Source of the DNA: Akkermansiaceae bacterium
GTDB taxonomy: Bacteria > Verrucomicrobiota > Verrucomicrobiia > Verrucomicrobiales > Akkermansiaceae
DNA: 22,525 nucleotides
Assembly: GCA_023300205.1 (NCBI GenBank)
Contig: JALZVD010000182.1
Coordinates: 1-22,525, forward strand
Direction: 5' to 3'
Shown: piece after piece, positions 15,710 through 22,525 of the stretch
Numbering within the stretch: the first letter of the stretch is position 1
Layout of the letters: each line of letters begins with the position of its first letter
Notes under the pieces: model-generated
The model's database searches: none
What the model saw: only the letters and a program-made list of their open reading frames with translations
Told to the model about the DNA's origin: nothing
Made by a program: the position numbers and the translations under genes

Positions 15710-16834
15710 CTAGTTAGCGATATTCCAACCTTTACCGAAGCTAAAGTTGAACTGTAGCCAGAGACTGTGATCATTTTCATTTGAGAGGCTAGCGTTTAGT
15801 TCTTCGTAGTTGTATTGTAGGCGGAGTTTTGAATCTTGATCATTGAAGATGCTGAAAGATTTGGTGAGAGCAGTGCTGAGTCTGAGCCTCTCACTTTCTT
15901 CATAGGAGCTCGTGGTGTTGACATCTTCTACCCATTCGGCTCTTCCGGAAAGTTTCCAGTTTTCTGCGAAATGATAGATGCTGGATGCGATGAGGGCGAG
16001 TTGGTTATCATCGCCACTTTGAGCTCCATCTTGCCACTCAATATTTCGCTGCATGATTTGGAATGATGTGTCTAAGCTGGCATTCCAGACGACACTACCA
16101 GAATCGCTCCAGCTATAGGTGTAGTCTAGGCCAAGGACTCGGCTTTTTCTACCGAAACCATTAGTTCCGTAGGCGGCTGAGAGTCCAATAAAGTGTTGAT
16201 TGAAATCATTGACATAGTGATGAATAGTTGATCTTAGAGATGTGACACCGTTGACAAAGCCTGCATCTTCACCTTGTTCTGTAACATCGCCGTGGGCTAA
16301 TGTGAGGCCTATGACTCCGTAGTTCTCGTAAATGTAATACCAGCTTAGTTCTGCGCCGTCAGTTAGAACACCTTCTTCGCCTAGAAATAGAGCAGTGGTT
16401 AGATCTGAATTGATAAAATCCCAATCATGGATATGCAGATTTCCTTGTAAGCCGAGGTCATGGATGAATCTTCCGGCTTTAGCTTCAAACCCGTATGGGA
16501 GGCGATGAAGCTTAAGGTAGGCTTCTTCTAGTTCTCCAAAAAACTTACCTCTATCTTCTGAGAGGGTGTATGTAGAGTAGAGTTGTGTATAGGTAGTTAA
16601 GTTAGAAAATAGATTAAGCTCTAATGCTTGAAGATCTAGTTCTTCAGCAGGATCATGATGATGTAGCGCATGTTCAAAGTTTCTATTCGAACTGGCTCCA
16701 ATGATTCCTGTGGTGTGGATATTGAATCTCAATAAATCATTCGAAGAGCCATCATGAACACAGGATGCTCCTTGAGCATGTAAATGAGAAAGGGGTAATA
16801 AAGTAAAGAGGGTTAGCGAGAGGATTTTTATCAT
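15710..16834 (-). CDS. Predicted outer-membrane beta-barrel protein with His cluster
   Basis: A 374-residue exported protein: signal peptide of about 20 residues (cleavage after HLHA), then alternating aromatic/polar strands typical of a porin barrel, ending in LQFNFSFGKGW. After the signal there is a His-rich stretch with H55 and H58-H60 just before DPAEELDLQALELN. The sequence recalls a family of barrel proteins found near zinc-uptake genes (EEAYL, LPYGFEAKAGRFIHDLG, HIHDWDF, GEEGVLTDGAELSW at residues about 85-160); this is remembered similarity and metal specificity is unproved. Its ATG overlaps the stop of the upstream ispH as ATGA, giving translational coupling, and it ends 6 bases from the convergent RlpA-like gene. 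Confidence 0.78.
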   Translation of the reverse strand: MIKILSLTLFTLLPLSHLHAQGASCVHDGSSNDLLRFNIHTTGIIGASSNRNFEHALHHHDPAEELDLQALELNLFSNLTTYTQLYSTYTLSEDRGKFFGELEEAYLKLHRLPYGFEAKAGRFIHDLGLQGNLHIHDWDFINSDLTTALFLGEEGVLTDGAELSWYYIYENYGVIGLTLAHGDVTEQGEDAGFVNGVTSLRSTIHHYVNDFNQHFIGLSAAYGTNGFGRKSRVLGLDYTYSWSDSGSVVWNASLDTSFQIMQRNIEWQDGAQSGDDNQLALIASSIYHFAENWKLSGRAEWVEDVNTTSSYEESERLRLSTALTKSFSIFNDQDSKLRLQYNYEELNASLSNENDHSLWLQFNFSFGKGWNIAN

Positions 16835-18087
16835 TTGTCTAGGATGTCAGACTTTGCAATTCCTCGTAGCTCACATACTCTGAGGATGGTATCTTCAATG
16901 AGGTTATTGGGGCAAGAAGCTCCTGCTGTGATACCTACAAATACATGCGTTTCTTGATCAAGAAGGTTGTTATATTCAGAGGTGATTTCTGATTTTTGTT
17001 CTAAATCAAAGTGAACAATTTGCTCAAGAGACTCGATACAACTGGCATCTCTGATGAAGAATGTAGGGAGTTCTTCTTGGCCTATTTCTACTAGATGAGC
17101 AGTGTTTGAGCTGTTGTATCCCCCGACTACTAAGAGTAAGTCCATTGGTTCTTTTAGCATATCGAAGAGTGCGTCTTGACGTTCTTGGGTAGCTCCGCAG
17201 ATGGTGTCAAATACTTGGCAGTTCACAGCATTCCCATCACGTTCTATGACAGCCGCAGTGATTAGCTGCTGTATTTCCTCCGTCTCGCTTTTCAGCATGG
17301 TTGTCTGGTTTGCTACTCCAACTTGCTTGAGGTGCAGTGCAGGATCAAATCCTGGTGAGACATTATTCTCCCCAAATTTTTCCATGAATGCTTCGTCAGA
17401 AATTTTGCCACTGATGTAGTTACAGACAAACTCTGTGTCATCGAGTGTAAGGATGATTAAATACTGACCATTCTTCTCTGTACCTAATGCATGAGATGCT
17501 GTAGCACGGGTTTCTTCGTGGCCGGCCTTTCCGTGGATGATAGAGGTGTAACCTTCTTTGGCGTAGGTTCTGACTCGTCGCCAGACCTTCATCACATCTC
17601 CACATGTAGTGTCCACGATGGATGCACCGCGTTGCTCGATTTTCTCTATAAATGATGTAGGAGCTCCAAAAGCGGGAACGATGACTACGTCATTTTCATT
17701 TAACTGATCATATTGTTCATCCATTTGCTCCCAGGGTAGAGAAACAATATCCATTTCCTTTAGCTGGCGGTTTACTTCCTGGTTATGAATGATTTCACCA
17801 ATGAGGTAGATAGGGTTAGTCTCGAAAACTTTACGAGAAGCATAGGCAAGGTCAATGGCTCTTTCCACACCGTAACAGAAGCCAAATTGCTGGGCTAACT
17901 TAATAGTTGTGTTGTTTAGGGTGATTTTACCTCCGTGCTCTCTGAGCATTTCTACGACGGAAGATTTGTAATGATTACTTACCTCTGCTTCCACTTTCGC
18001 CATCACATCAGGTTTCCTCACATTGATACGTTTACGCTTTTTAGGCGGGGATTGATTTGCTAAATTTTCTGAAGATGAATCGCTCAT
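16831..18087 (-). CDS. ispH: 4-hydroxy-3-methylbut-2-enyl diphosphate reductase, plant/cyanobacterial type
   Basis: IspH is the last enzyme of the MEP pathway, converting HMBPP to IPP and DMAPP with an iron-sulfur cluster. The 418 residues hold the three cluster cysteines at C71 (FGFCYGVERA), C162 (DTTCGDVMKV) and C297 (FDTICGATQERQ), with HN at 101-102, GKAGHEET (187-194), QTTML (261-265), GGYNSSNTAHL (322-332) and AGASCP (388-393). The long form, the PAFGA segment where E. coli has SAHG, and the TSIIHGKAGHEETRATASHA block identify the plant/cyanobacterial lineage. The N-terminal 50 residues are basic, polar and low-complexity, and are extra relative to E. coli IspH. A weak -10-like TTTATA (18100-18105; TATAAA on this strand) lies near the ATG. 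It drives the porin downstream through an ATGA overlap. Confidence 0.94.
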   Translation of the reverse strand: MSDSSSENLANQSPPKKRKRINVRKPDVMAKVEAEVSNHYKSSVVEMLREHGGKITLNNTTIKLAQQFGFCYGVERAIDLAYASRKVFETNPIYLIGEIIHNQEVNRQLKEMDIVSLPWEQMDEQYDQLNENDVVIVPAFGAPTSFIEKIEQRGASIVDTTCGDVMKVWRRVRTYAKEGYTSIIHGKAGHEETRATASHALGTEKNGQYLIILTLDDTEFVCNYISGKISDEAFMEKFGENNVSPGFDPALHLKQVGVANQTTMLKSETEEIQQLITAAVIERDGNAVNCQVFDTICGATQERQDALFDMLKEPMDLLLVVGGYNSSNTAHLVEIGQEELPTFFIRDASCIESLEQIVHFDLEQKSEITSEYNNLLDQETHVFVGITAGASCPNNLIEDTILRVCELRGIAKSDILDK

Positions 18088-18197
18088 AAATGATGCCTAT
18101 TTATAGCTCAAAGCGTATCATTTGCACGTATTTTTTATTTTTGATGAGTATTCTCTTTGCCTAACCCACCGGGCATGCTAGTTAAGATAGGTATAAT

Positions 18198-19055
18198 ATG
18201 AAGTCATCCAAGTTACCGTCATATGCTCTTAGCTTCATTGCGCTCTGTTTGTTTTCGAGCTGTGGCTCACAGTATGGGAAGGTGAGTTATAAAAAATCAC
18301 CTCAGATCATCAATGTTTCGTCCTATGATCCTAAAGAGACCCAGCGAGGAGGAGCTAGCTATTCACCACTTGATCAATCTAACTTGAAGCGAAATGGGGC
18401 CTTGGGGCAGATTCCCCGTTGTTCACGCGGCTATTCTTATGATTCCAAATGTAGTGATTTTCTGGTAGGGGCAGAGAGGCAGGGGATGCTACTGGGGGCT
18501 TATCATTACTTAACGCCGTATTCTAACGCTAGTGTTCAAGCTGACCGTTTTGTAGCTAGGCTAAAATCTATCAAGAGCTCACGTGGGCTTCGAAGTAGGG
18601 AGATTATGTTGGTGGGTGATATTGATAGTAAGTGCACAGTGCCTCATATGGTTACTTTTATTAAGAGGGTTAAATCTCTAACAGGTAAATATCCGATGAT
18701 TTATCTAGAGAACGGGGAGCTCATTCGTTCACGCCTAAGAAATGCTTCTTATTCACAAAAACGTATTCTCAAAAAATGCCCTTATTGGTTAGCTCTGTAT
18801 GGTTCAGATTACCCTGGAATACCTACACCGAAGAAGCTTATCAAGGCTACCAAGGTTTGGAAAACTTGGTCTCTTTGGCAGTATGGAGGGGTTGAGTGGG
18901 AGAAGGGGAGGTCTAGGTCTAAGCATTACTATAAGGGGAGCTGGAAGACGCCACAGTATTTCAGTGGGATGTCTAAGCCTATTGAGCGTAATGGTTTCAA
19001 CGGAACTAAGAAAGAGCTCTATCGCTTTTGGGCTAAGCATAGTTGGCGTTGGTAA
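18198..19055 (+). CDS. GH25-like (lysozyme fold) lipoprotein with altered active site
   Basis: A 285-residue exported protein with a signal peptide ending in LFSSC (lipid-modified C22, slightly atypical lipobox). The body resembles glycoside hydrolase family 25 (Chalaropsis-type muramidases): GAYHYLTPY with a following A-x-x-Q-A-D-R-F, a beta-strand LVGDID, YPMIYLENG, CPYWLALYG, WSLWQYGG, and a C-terminal IERNGFNGTKKELYRFW. The catalytic positions look changed: the first Asp (DVS in active enzymes) is N39 in INVSS, the D-x-E pair is D141-I-D143, and the C-terminal Asp of D-x-N-x-F is Glu. The N-terminal third is strongly shortened or diverged. It is very basic (many Lys/Arg), which suits binding to peptidoglycan. 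Divergent from ispH, convergent with the second ispH (4-base gap). Confidence 0.75.
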   Translation: MKSSKLPSYALSFIALCLFSSCGSQYGKVSYKKSPQIINVSSYDPKETQRGGASYSPLDQSNLKRNGALGQIPRCSRGYSYDSKCSDFLVGAERQGMLLGAYHYLTPYSNASVQADRFVARLKSIKSSRGLRSREIMLVGDIDSKCTVPHMVTFIKRVKSLTGKYPMIYLENGELIRSRLRNASYSQKRILKKCPYWLALYGSDYPGIPTPKKLIKATKVWKTWSLWQYGGVEWEKGRSRSKHYYKGSWKTPQYFSGMSKPIERNGFNGTKKELYRFWAKHSWRW

Positions 19056-19059
19056 TACT

Positions 19060-19941
19060 TTATTGCTGGGAAAGTTCTATCAGCTTCTGCTTTACTAGTT
19101 CTACCTCTTGATCTGGTGTGGATGTTCCTGCTGTCAACCCTACTTGTGTGATGCCTTTAAACCAGCTTGAACAAAGGTCAGCAGGGGATTGCACATGATA
19201 CGCGATAGAGCCTAGGCTTCTACATTTGCGTGCTAATTGAGCAGTGTTGTTGGAGTTAACCCCTCCGACTACGATGATTACATTTACTTTAGAACAGAGC
19301 TCGACGAGTGCATTTTGTCGTTCTTTTGTGGGGCGGCATACGGTGTCGATGAATTTAATTTCAGCATGAGGGAACTTTTGTCTCATGGTGTCTATGACTT
19401 CATCGACATGGTCTATTTGCTGCGTAGTCTGGGAGATTACGCCTATTTTACTTTGCATTAGATTGAGTTTGTCTACATCTCCTGTATCGAGCACTACTTG
19501 GGCTGTGGGGAAGTCTCCTATGAGTCCGCGGACTTCAATATGGCCAGCCTTACCTATCACCACGGGTGCGTAGCCAGATACTACTAGATCTCTAAGCGCG
19601 GCATGTGCTTTGTGCACTAATGGGCAAGTTGTATCTGTTACAGTATAACCTAGGTCAGTCCATCGGTTACGCTCCTTATCTGATGCTCCATGGGCGGTAA
19701 TTATTACGTGCTTAGTAGTCGATCTATGATCATCTAGTTTAGCGTGTTTTGCGCCTTTTTTTTCTAGGTTATTCTTCACGGTGGCGTTGTGTGCGAGCTC
19801 ACCGAGAATAGTTATCGTTTTTTTATCAGCGATCTTATGAGCAGTTGCTATTGCTGCTTTTACTCCGAAACACATCCCATAATGAGATGCCACTAGGACG
19901 TCGAATTTCACTTCATTGCATATTTTCATCACCAGAAGCAT
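19060..19941 (-). CDS. ispH: Second IspH, E. coli-type
   Basis: A 293-residue IspH/LytB-fold enzyme of the shorter bacterial type, so the window carries two IspH. Cluster cysteines: C24 (YGMCFGV), C106 (DTTCPLV), C202 (DTVCRPT). Other residues known from E. coli IspH are kept: H51 (LAHN), H84 (TAHGAS), H134 and E136 (AGHIEV), T172-T173 (SQTTQ), NSNN (229-232) and S274 (GTSTP). So it should be catalytic, unlike a decayed copy. Neighbouring positions are unusual, such as CRPTKERQ where E. coli has CYATTNRQ. Start: ATG 19941 is open; ATG 19929 (MKICNE) would shorten it by 4 residues, and neither has a Shine-Dalgarno. Might instead act on a related allylic diphosphate; sequence cannot decide. Confidence 0.9.
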   Translation of the reverse strand: MLLVMKICNEVKFDVLVASHYGMCFGVKAAIATAHKIADKKTITILGELAHNATVKNNLEKKGAKHAKLDDHRSTTKHVIITAHGASDKERNRWTDLGYTVTDTTCPLVHKAHAALRDLVVSGYAPVVIGKAGHIEVRGLIGDFPTAQVVLDTGDVDKLNLMQSKIGVISQTTQQIDHVDEVIDTMRQKFPHAEIKFIDTVCRPTKERQNALVELCSKVNVIIVVGGVNSNNTAQLARKCRSLGSIAYHVQSPADLCSSWFKGITQVGLTAGTSTPDQEVELVKQKLIELSQQ

Positions 19942-19988
19942 GAGGAAGCTCCGTGAAGCTATGATGAACTCTATGTGAAATAACCATG

Positions 19989-20010
19989 AAAAAAATTATC
20001 ATCTAAGATG
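19989..20010 (-). terminator. Weak possible terminator after the TPM genes
   Basis: On the minus strand CATC-TTA-GATG (20010-20000) forms a 4-bp stem, followed after ATAA by a run of seven T (19995-19989). The stem is too short to be convincing, but it lies 12 bases beyond the stop of the TPM membrane-protein gene, in the right place and orientation. Confidence 0.25.
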
Positions 20011-20021
20011 GAAGGGAATGG

Positions 20022-20975
20022 TTAAATTGTTTTATTTTTGGTCTTCTCATATTGATTTGCTAGAGAAGTGTTAGGGTTTGAAAATTCAATGGTTTCACTG
20101 ACATTGGCACCATAGTCGGCTCCTAATCTGACTGGGACATCATTGCAATGTAGAGTATATTTGCTCCATCTCCTTGACCAAAGATAATAGAATACCCCTA
20201 GTATGAAGGGTAGCAGTGCGAGTAGTAATTTCATCTTGTGATCTAGTAATAGCTGCGTAGTTGTTTCCCATTGAGAGTTCTCTTTTTGTTCTATCAACTG
20301 GTTATTCCTTTTTTTTGCCGCCACAGGAGGCATCAGTTTCTGTTCAAGCCAGAACGAGCGTTTAGAAAAATCGCTGACGAAGCTTTCCATTTCTGTGAAG
20401 TTATCTATCTGGATACTTGCGTCCCTGGCGCTTTTTAGGAAGAGTTCATCGACTTCCCATCCATCTACGAATCCTTGTCGGTCGAGGAGAACATAGCCCT
20501 TCGTTCCTCTAGCGTCACCATAGTGATAGAAGATCACTAAGGCGTTCTTGTCTTTAAAGAGAGTTCCTAATTTATGGCGCATCTCATCTTCTGTGAAAGG
20601 AATTTTCTGACCATCATACAGCACATTCAGATGGATGGGCATGGCGGAATTCATGTCATGCGTAGAGATTAGTTGCTCGATCTGGTCTCGCTGGTTTTCA
20701 GTTAAAATATGCTGAGGATCATGAATGCCACCAGTGATGGAGAGGGTGAAATATTCTTTTAACAACTCTCCATCTATTAATCGATAACTACGTTGCACAT
20801 TATCGTATTGGTGAGCTCCGGCCCAGAGCCAATCTGGAAGGTTTAATTCTGAGAGAATTGCTTTCGTTTTTAATAAGCCTTTAGACCCGAAGGAGTCCTT
20901 GGGACGTAGATTTTGAGCGACAGTGATTCCAGATAGAAAAAGCGCGATTAAGGTGATATTGGTGAAATGTTTCAC
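20022..20975 (-). CDS. Secreted, membrane-anchored TPM-domain protein
   Basis: A 317-residue protein: signal peptide (about 1-20, cleavage after TVA), a periplasmic region with a TPM-like domain (about 90-205; ILTENQRDQIEQLI, MPIHLNVLYDG, NALVIFYHYGD, GYVLLD), one transmembrane helix (about 248-265) and a short cytoplasmic tail with VPVRLGADYGA (280-290). TPM domains occur in proteins linked to photosystem II repair in plants and to membrane stress in bacteria; enzymatic activity is disputed, so function stays open. The start is a GTG at 20973-20975 overlapping the TGA of the upstream zinc-ribbon TPM gene (GTGA), which implies translational coupling; the start is decided by this overlap and by the signal peptide following it immediately. 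Confidence 0.75.
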   Translation of the reverse strand: MKHFTNITLIALFLSGITVAQNLRPKDSFGSKGLLKTKAILSELNLPDWLWAGAHQYDNVQRSYRLIDGELLKEYFTLSITGGIHDPQHILTENQRDQIEQLISTHDMNSAMPIHLNVLYDGQKIPFTEDEMRHKLGTLFKDKNALVIFYHYGDARGTKGYVLLDRQGFVDGWEVDELFLKSARDASIQIDNFTEMESFVSDFSKRSFWLEQKLMPPVAAKKRNNQLIEQKENSQWETTTQLLLDHKMKLLLALLPFILGVFYYLWSRRWSKYTLHCNDVPVRLGADYGANVSETIEFSNPNTSLANQYEKTKNKTI

Positions 20976-21538
20976 GATCTCACCTCTTTCCTGGATCTGG
21001 TGATGGCTCTTTTTAGGAGCGGTTTTAATGAGACTAAGATCTGCTCACAGCCTTCTACGATTGAACCCTCTAGAAGACTAGCGTGACCTGAACTCAAGAC
21101 CTCGAAATTCTCTTTTTCTTTTATATGCCCATCAAAATAATATCCATAACTCAGGCCTATACGCTTGGCCTCAACATCTACCAGTAGGATTACTCGTCCT
21201 CTCCCATCTTCTAGCTCAGATTGCCATACACTACCTCTATGAAATTCACCATGATTCATCAGCCAAAAGCCATAGCTCTCGAGTGACTGATTATCACGCA
21301 ATGCTACAAATGATATCGCCAGATTTAAGCCTATAAATTGCTTTTCACATAATTTGACGGCAGCTTTTAAACGTTTTCTGGTATCTAGTTTTAAAATGCC
21401 TGCTACGTCATGGATGCCGTCATTCACAGCTAGGCTAATATCTTCATAAAGAGAATGCAACCGCTCCAGAGACATACCACAATGAGGGCATTCCTCTGCG
21501 TGATCATGGATCTTCTCTAAACATTCAGGACATTTCAT
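20972..21538 (-). CDS. Zinc-ribbon TPM-domain protein
   Basis: A 188-residue protein without signal peptide or membrane helix. The N terminus is a zinc ribbon with C3, C6, C18 and C21 (CPEC ... CPHCG), then a helical linker and a TPM-like domain (about 45-155) with KLDTRKRLKAAVKLCEK, LNLAISFVAL, VILLVDVEAKRIGLSYGY. TPM calling rests on remembered similarity. ATG 21538 was chosen because the zinc ribbon begins at once; an in-frame TTG at 21553 would add five residues. It overlaps the next TPM gene by 4 bases, so the two are one transcript and probably partners on either side of the membrane. It diverges from the AP2 gene across about 85 bases with no clear promoter seen. Confidence 0.72.
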   Translation of the reverse strand: MKCPECLEKIHDHAEECPHCGMSLERLHSLYEDISLAVNDGIHDVAGILKLDTRKRLKAAVKLCEKQFIGLNLAISFVALRDNQSLESYGFWLMNHGEFHRGSVWQSELEDGRGRVILLVDVEAKRIGLSYGYYFDGHIKEKENFEVLSSGHASLLEGSIVEGCEQILVSLKPLLKRAITRSRKEVRS

Positions 21539-21624
21539 TTCTTTCCCAGCCAATCATAAATCGAGGAGGGGCACAATGATAGAACACACTAGACAGAGAC
21601 AAAAAACGCGTTCATAGTAGCAAG

Positions 21625-22068
21625 ATGTCACAAGAGTCGTCTGACTATGCATCAAACTACGCCATTGCTAGGATAGATCTCCCAGATCAATGCTCTCACG
21701 GCTGGCAGGTCAGGTTGCAACGGCGTGGCATCAAATATGGAAAGTTTTTTTCAGATAATTTGTATGGTGGTGGTGAGGCATCACACTCAGGTGCAAGGCA
21801 GTGGAGAGATCAGCTTATTCATGAATTAGAGTCTAAGATGCATAATCAAGCGCGTATTTGCACTCGGTCTACTAGAAATAGTTCAGGGGTTGTAGGTGTG
21901 TCTAGGGTCTCAGTGGTTGCTGCTAGTGGAGTTATTTATCAATTTTGGCAGGCTACATGGTCACCGAGTTTAGGTAAGCGGTGCTGTGTTAAATTTTCTA
22001 TTAAGCGCTATGGGGATAGTGAGGCCTTCCAATTGGCTGTCCAAGCTAGAACTGAGGCGACCAATTAA
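21625..22068 (+). CDS. Small protein with two AP2-like segments
   Basis: A 147-residue basic cytoplasmic protein. Segment one (about 13-65) reads IARIDLP, GWQVRLQRRG, KFFSDNLYGG, GARQWRDQL, the pattern of bacterial AP2-like domains (three strands and a helix with W-R-D). Segment two (about 86-141) has SGVVGVSR, FWQATWSPSLGK, KRYGDSEAFQLAVQAR, the later strands and helix of an AP2/ERF domain. AP2 domains bind DNA in plant regulators and in some bacterial and phage homing endonucleases. No nuclease domain is attached, so a small DNA-binding protein is the best inference. It is transcribed away from the TPM pair; upstream spacing is 71 bases or more. Confidence 0.72.
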   Translation: MSQESSDYASNYAIARIDLPDQCSHGWQVRLQRRGIKYGKFFSDNLYGGGEASHSGARQWRDQLIHELESKMHNQARICTRSTRNSSGVVGVSRVSVVAASGVIYQFWQATWSPSLGKRCCVKFSIKRYGDSEAFQLAVQARTEATN

Positions 22069-22093
22069 TAAAAAGCCTTGAAAAACTATGAGC

Positions 22094-22111
22094 ATCCCAC
22101 ACACTTGGGAT
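22094..22111. other. Stem-loop just upstream of the last gene
   Basis: ATCCCA (22094-22099) pairs perfectly with TGGGAT (22106-22111) around a 6-base loop. It sits 26 bases after the AP2 stop and 10 bases before the next ATG. On the plus strand it is followed by A rather than T residues, so it is not a standard terminator for the AP2 gene; it could shape the leader of the next message. Confidence 0.35.
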
Positions 22112-22121
22112 CTAAAAAATC

Positions 22122-22525
22122 ATGAAATCAATACTTACACTTCTCCTCCTTACTCTCACTCTAAGTCTTAGTTTTGCGCCGCAAAAGGTATCAGCGTCTG
22201 AGCACGTTATCCTTGCTGGTGGACCAGCTCTCAGACAATGGGAGAATTTACGCGTAGAGAGAGATAGGCATGATCGCTGGTGGGCTAATTTTATCCGAGC
22301 TTCAACGATGCGTATGGACAATATCCGGATCGCTTATGGACCATCTGCTAAACTCATCTGGCTAGTCCATAAACGAGGTTACTCAGCTCGTGCTCGTGAA
22401 GATGGGAAGCCATATACCACTTGGATTTCAGAACAAGCAGCTAAGCGTGGAGCTAAACTAGTTTGGGTAGAAGGTGGACCTTCTGTAATCAGAGCGATTA
22501 ACTCTCGCCCTACTCGATCTATCAC
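22122..22525 (+). CDS. Exported protein of unknown function, 3'-truncated by window edge
   Basis: An open frame that runs off the window: 134 complete codons and no stop. It begins with a signal peptide, MKSILTLLLLTLTLSLSFA, followed by a mature region with EHVILAGGPALRQWENL (about 27-43), RHDRWWANFIRA, RIAYGPSAKLIWLVHKRGY, REDGKPYTTWISEQAAKRGAKLVWVEGG. I do not recognise the family with confidence. Alternating strands and helices suggest an alpha/beta domain. Third positions are noticeably richer in C (ATC, CTC, GTC, AAC) than in nearby genes, as in rpoZ, which hints at strong expression. ATG 22122 was chosen because the signal peptide follows it directly. No Shine-Dalgarno; the upstream stem-loop ends 10 bases before. 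Confidence 0.75.
   Translation, partial: MKSILTLLLLTLTLSLSFAPQKVSASEHVILAGGPALRQWENLRVERDRHDRWWANFIRASTMRMDNIRIAYGPSAKLIWLVHKRGYSARAREDGKPYTTWISEQAAKRGAKLVWVEGGPSVIRAINSRPTRSI

Noticed and set aside
18192..18197. TATAAT as a -10 box for the GH25-like gene
   Set aside because: It abuts the ATG, so transcription would begin inside the gene. Probably chance in an A/T-rich leader.
18088..18197. Mobile-element or tRNA insertion between ispH and the GH25-like gene
   Set aside because: No terminal repeats, transposase remnant or cloverleaf could be traced; it is a normal divergent gap of 110 bases.
16831..19941. Reading the two ispH genes as a recent duplication or a broken copy
   Set aside because: They differ in length and lineage-specific blocks and both keep full active-site sets, so neither a recent copy nor a pseudogene.

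Overview
The window is ordinary chromosome of a Gram-negative, outer-membrane-bearing bacterium: it encodes an LptD-like LPS exporter, an outer-membrane barrel, several lipoproteins and SmpB/omega/UppS housekeeping genes. Gene content (MoxR-DUF58-transglutaminase cluster, plant/cyanobacterial-type IspH beside a second IspH, TPM-domain pair, stand-alone AP2 protein), apparently moderate G+C and scarce Shine-Dalgarno sequences are most compatible with the Verrucomicrobiota (Rubritalea/Akkermansia relatives). That placement is inference from remembered gene families; no search was run.

Positions 1-15703 are read almost entirely rightwards: 3' part of lspA; a moxR-DUF58-transglutaminase operon; a HIT hydrolase and a small membrane protein; rpoZ, smpB and a TrmJ-like methyltransferase; uppS overlapped by nothing but closely followed by an orphan sigma54-type response regulator; pyruvate kinase, a DUF1853 protein and rsuA joined by short overlaps; an lptD-like gene, an NfsB-like nitroreductase and an RlpA-like lipoprotein.

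Positions 15710-21553 are mainly leftward: a His-rich beta-barrel gene translationally coupled (ATGA) to a plant/cyanobacterial-type ispH; a rightward, degenerate GH25-like lipoprotein; a second, E. coli-type ispH with all known active-site residues; and a coupled pair of TPM-domain proteins (one zinc-ribbon, one secreted and membrane-anchored). The right edge carries a rightward protein with two AP2-like segments and the first 134 codons of an exported protein of unknown function that runs off the window.

Functionally the window mixes translation/RNA quality control (rpoZ, smpB, trmJ, rsuA), envelope building (lspA, uppS, lptD, rlpA, GH25-like, barrel) and isoprenoid supply (two ispH, uppS). 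The most unusual piece is 15.7-19.9 kb, where two IspH enzymes of different lineages bracket a lysozyme-like lipoprotein whose catalytic residues appear replaced. No tRNA, rRNA, CRISPR array, insertion sequence or phage gene was seen, and no gene-free stretch exceeds 190 bases.
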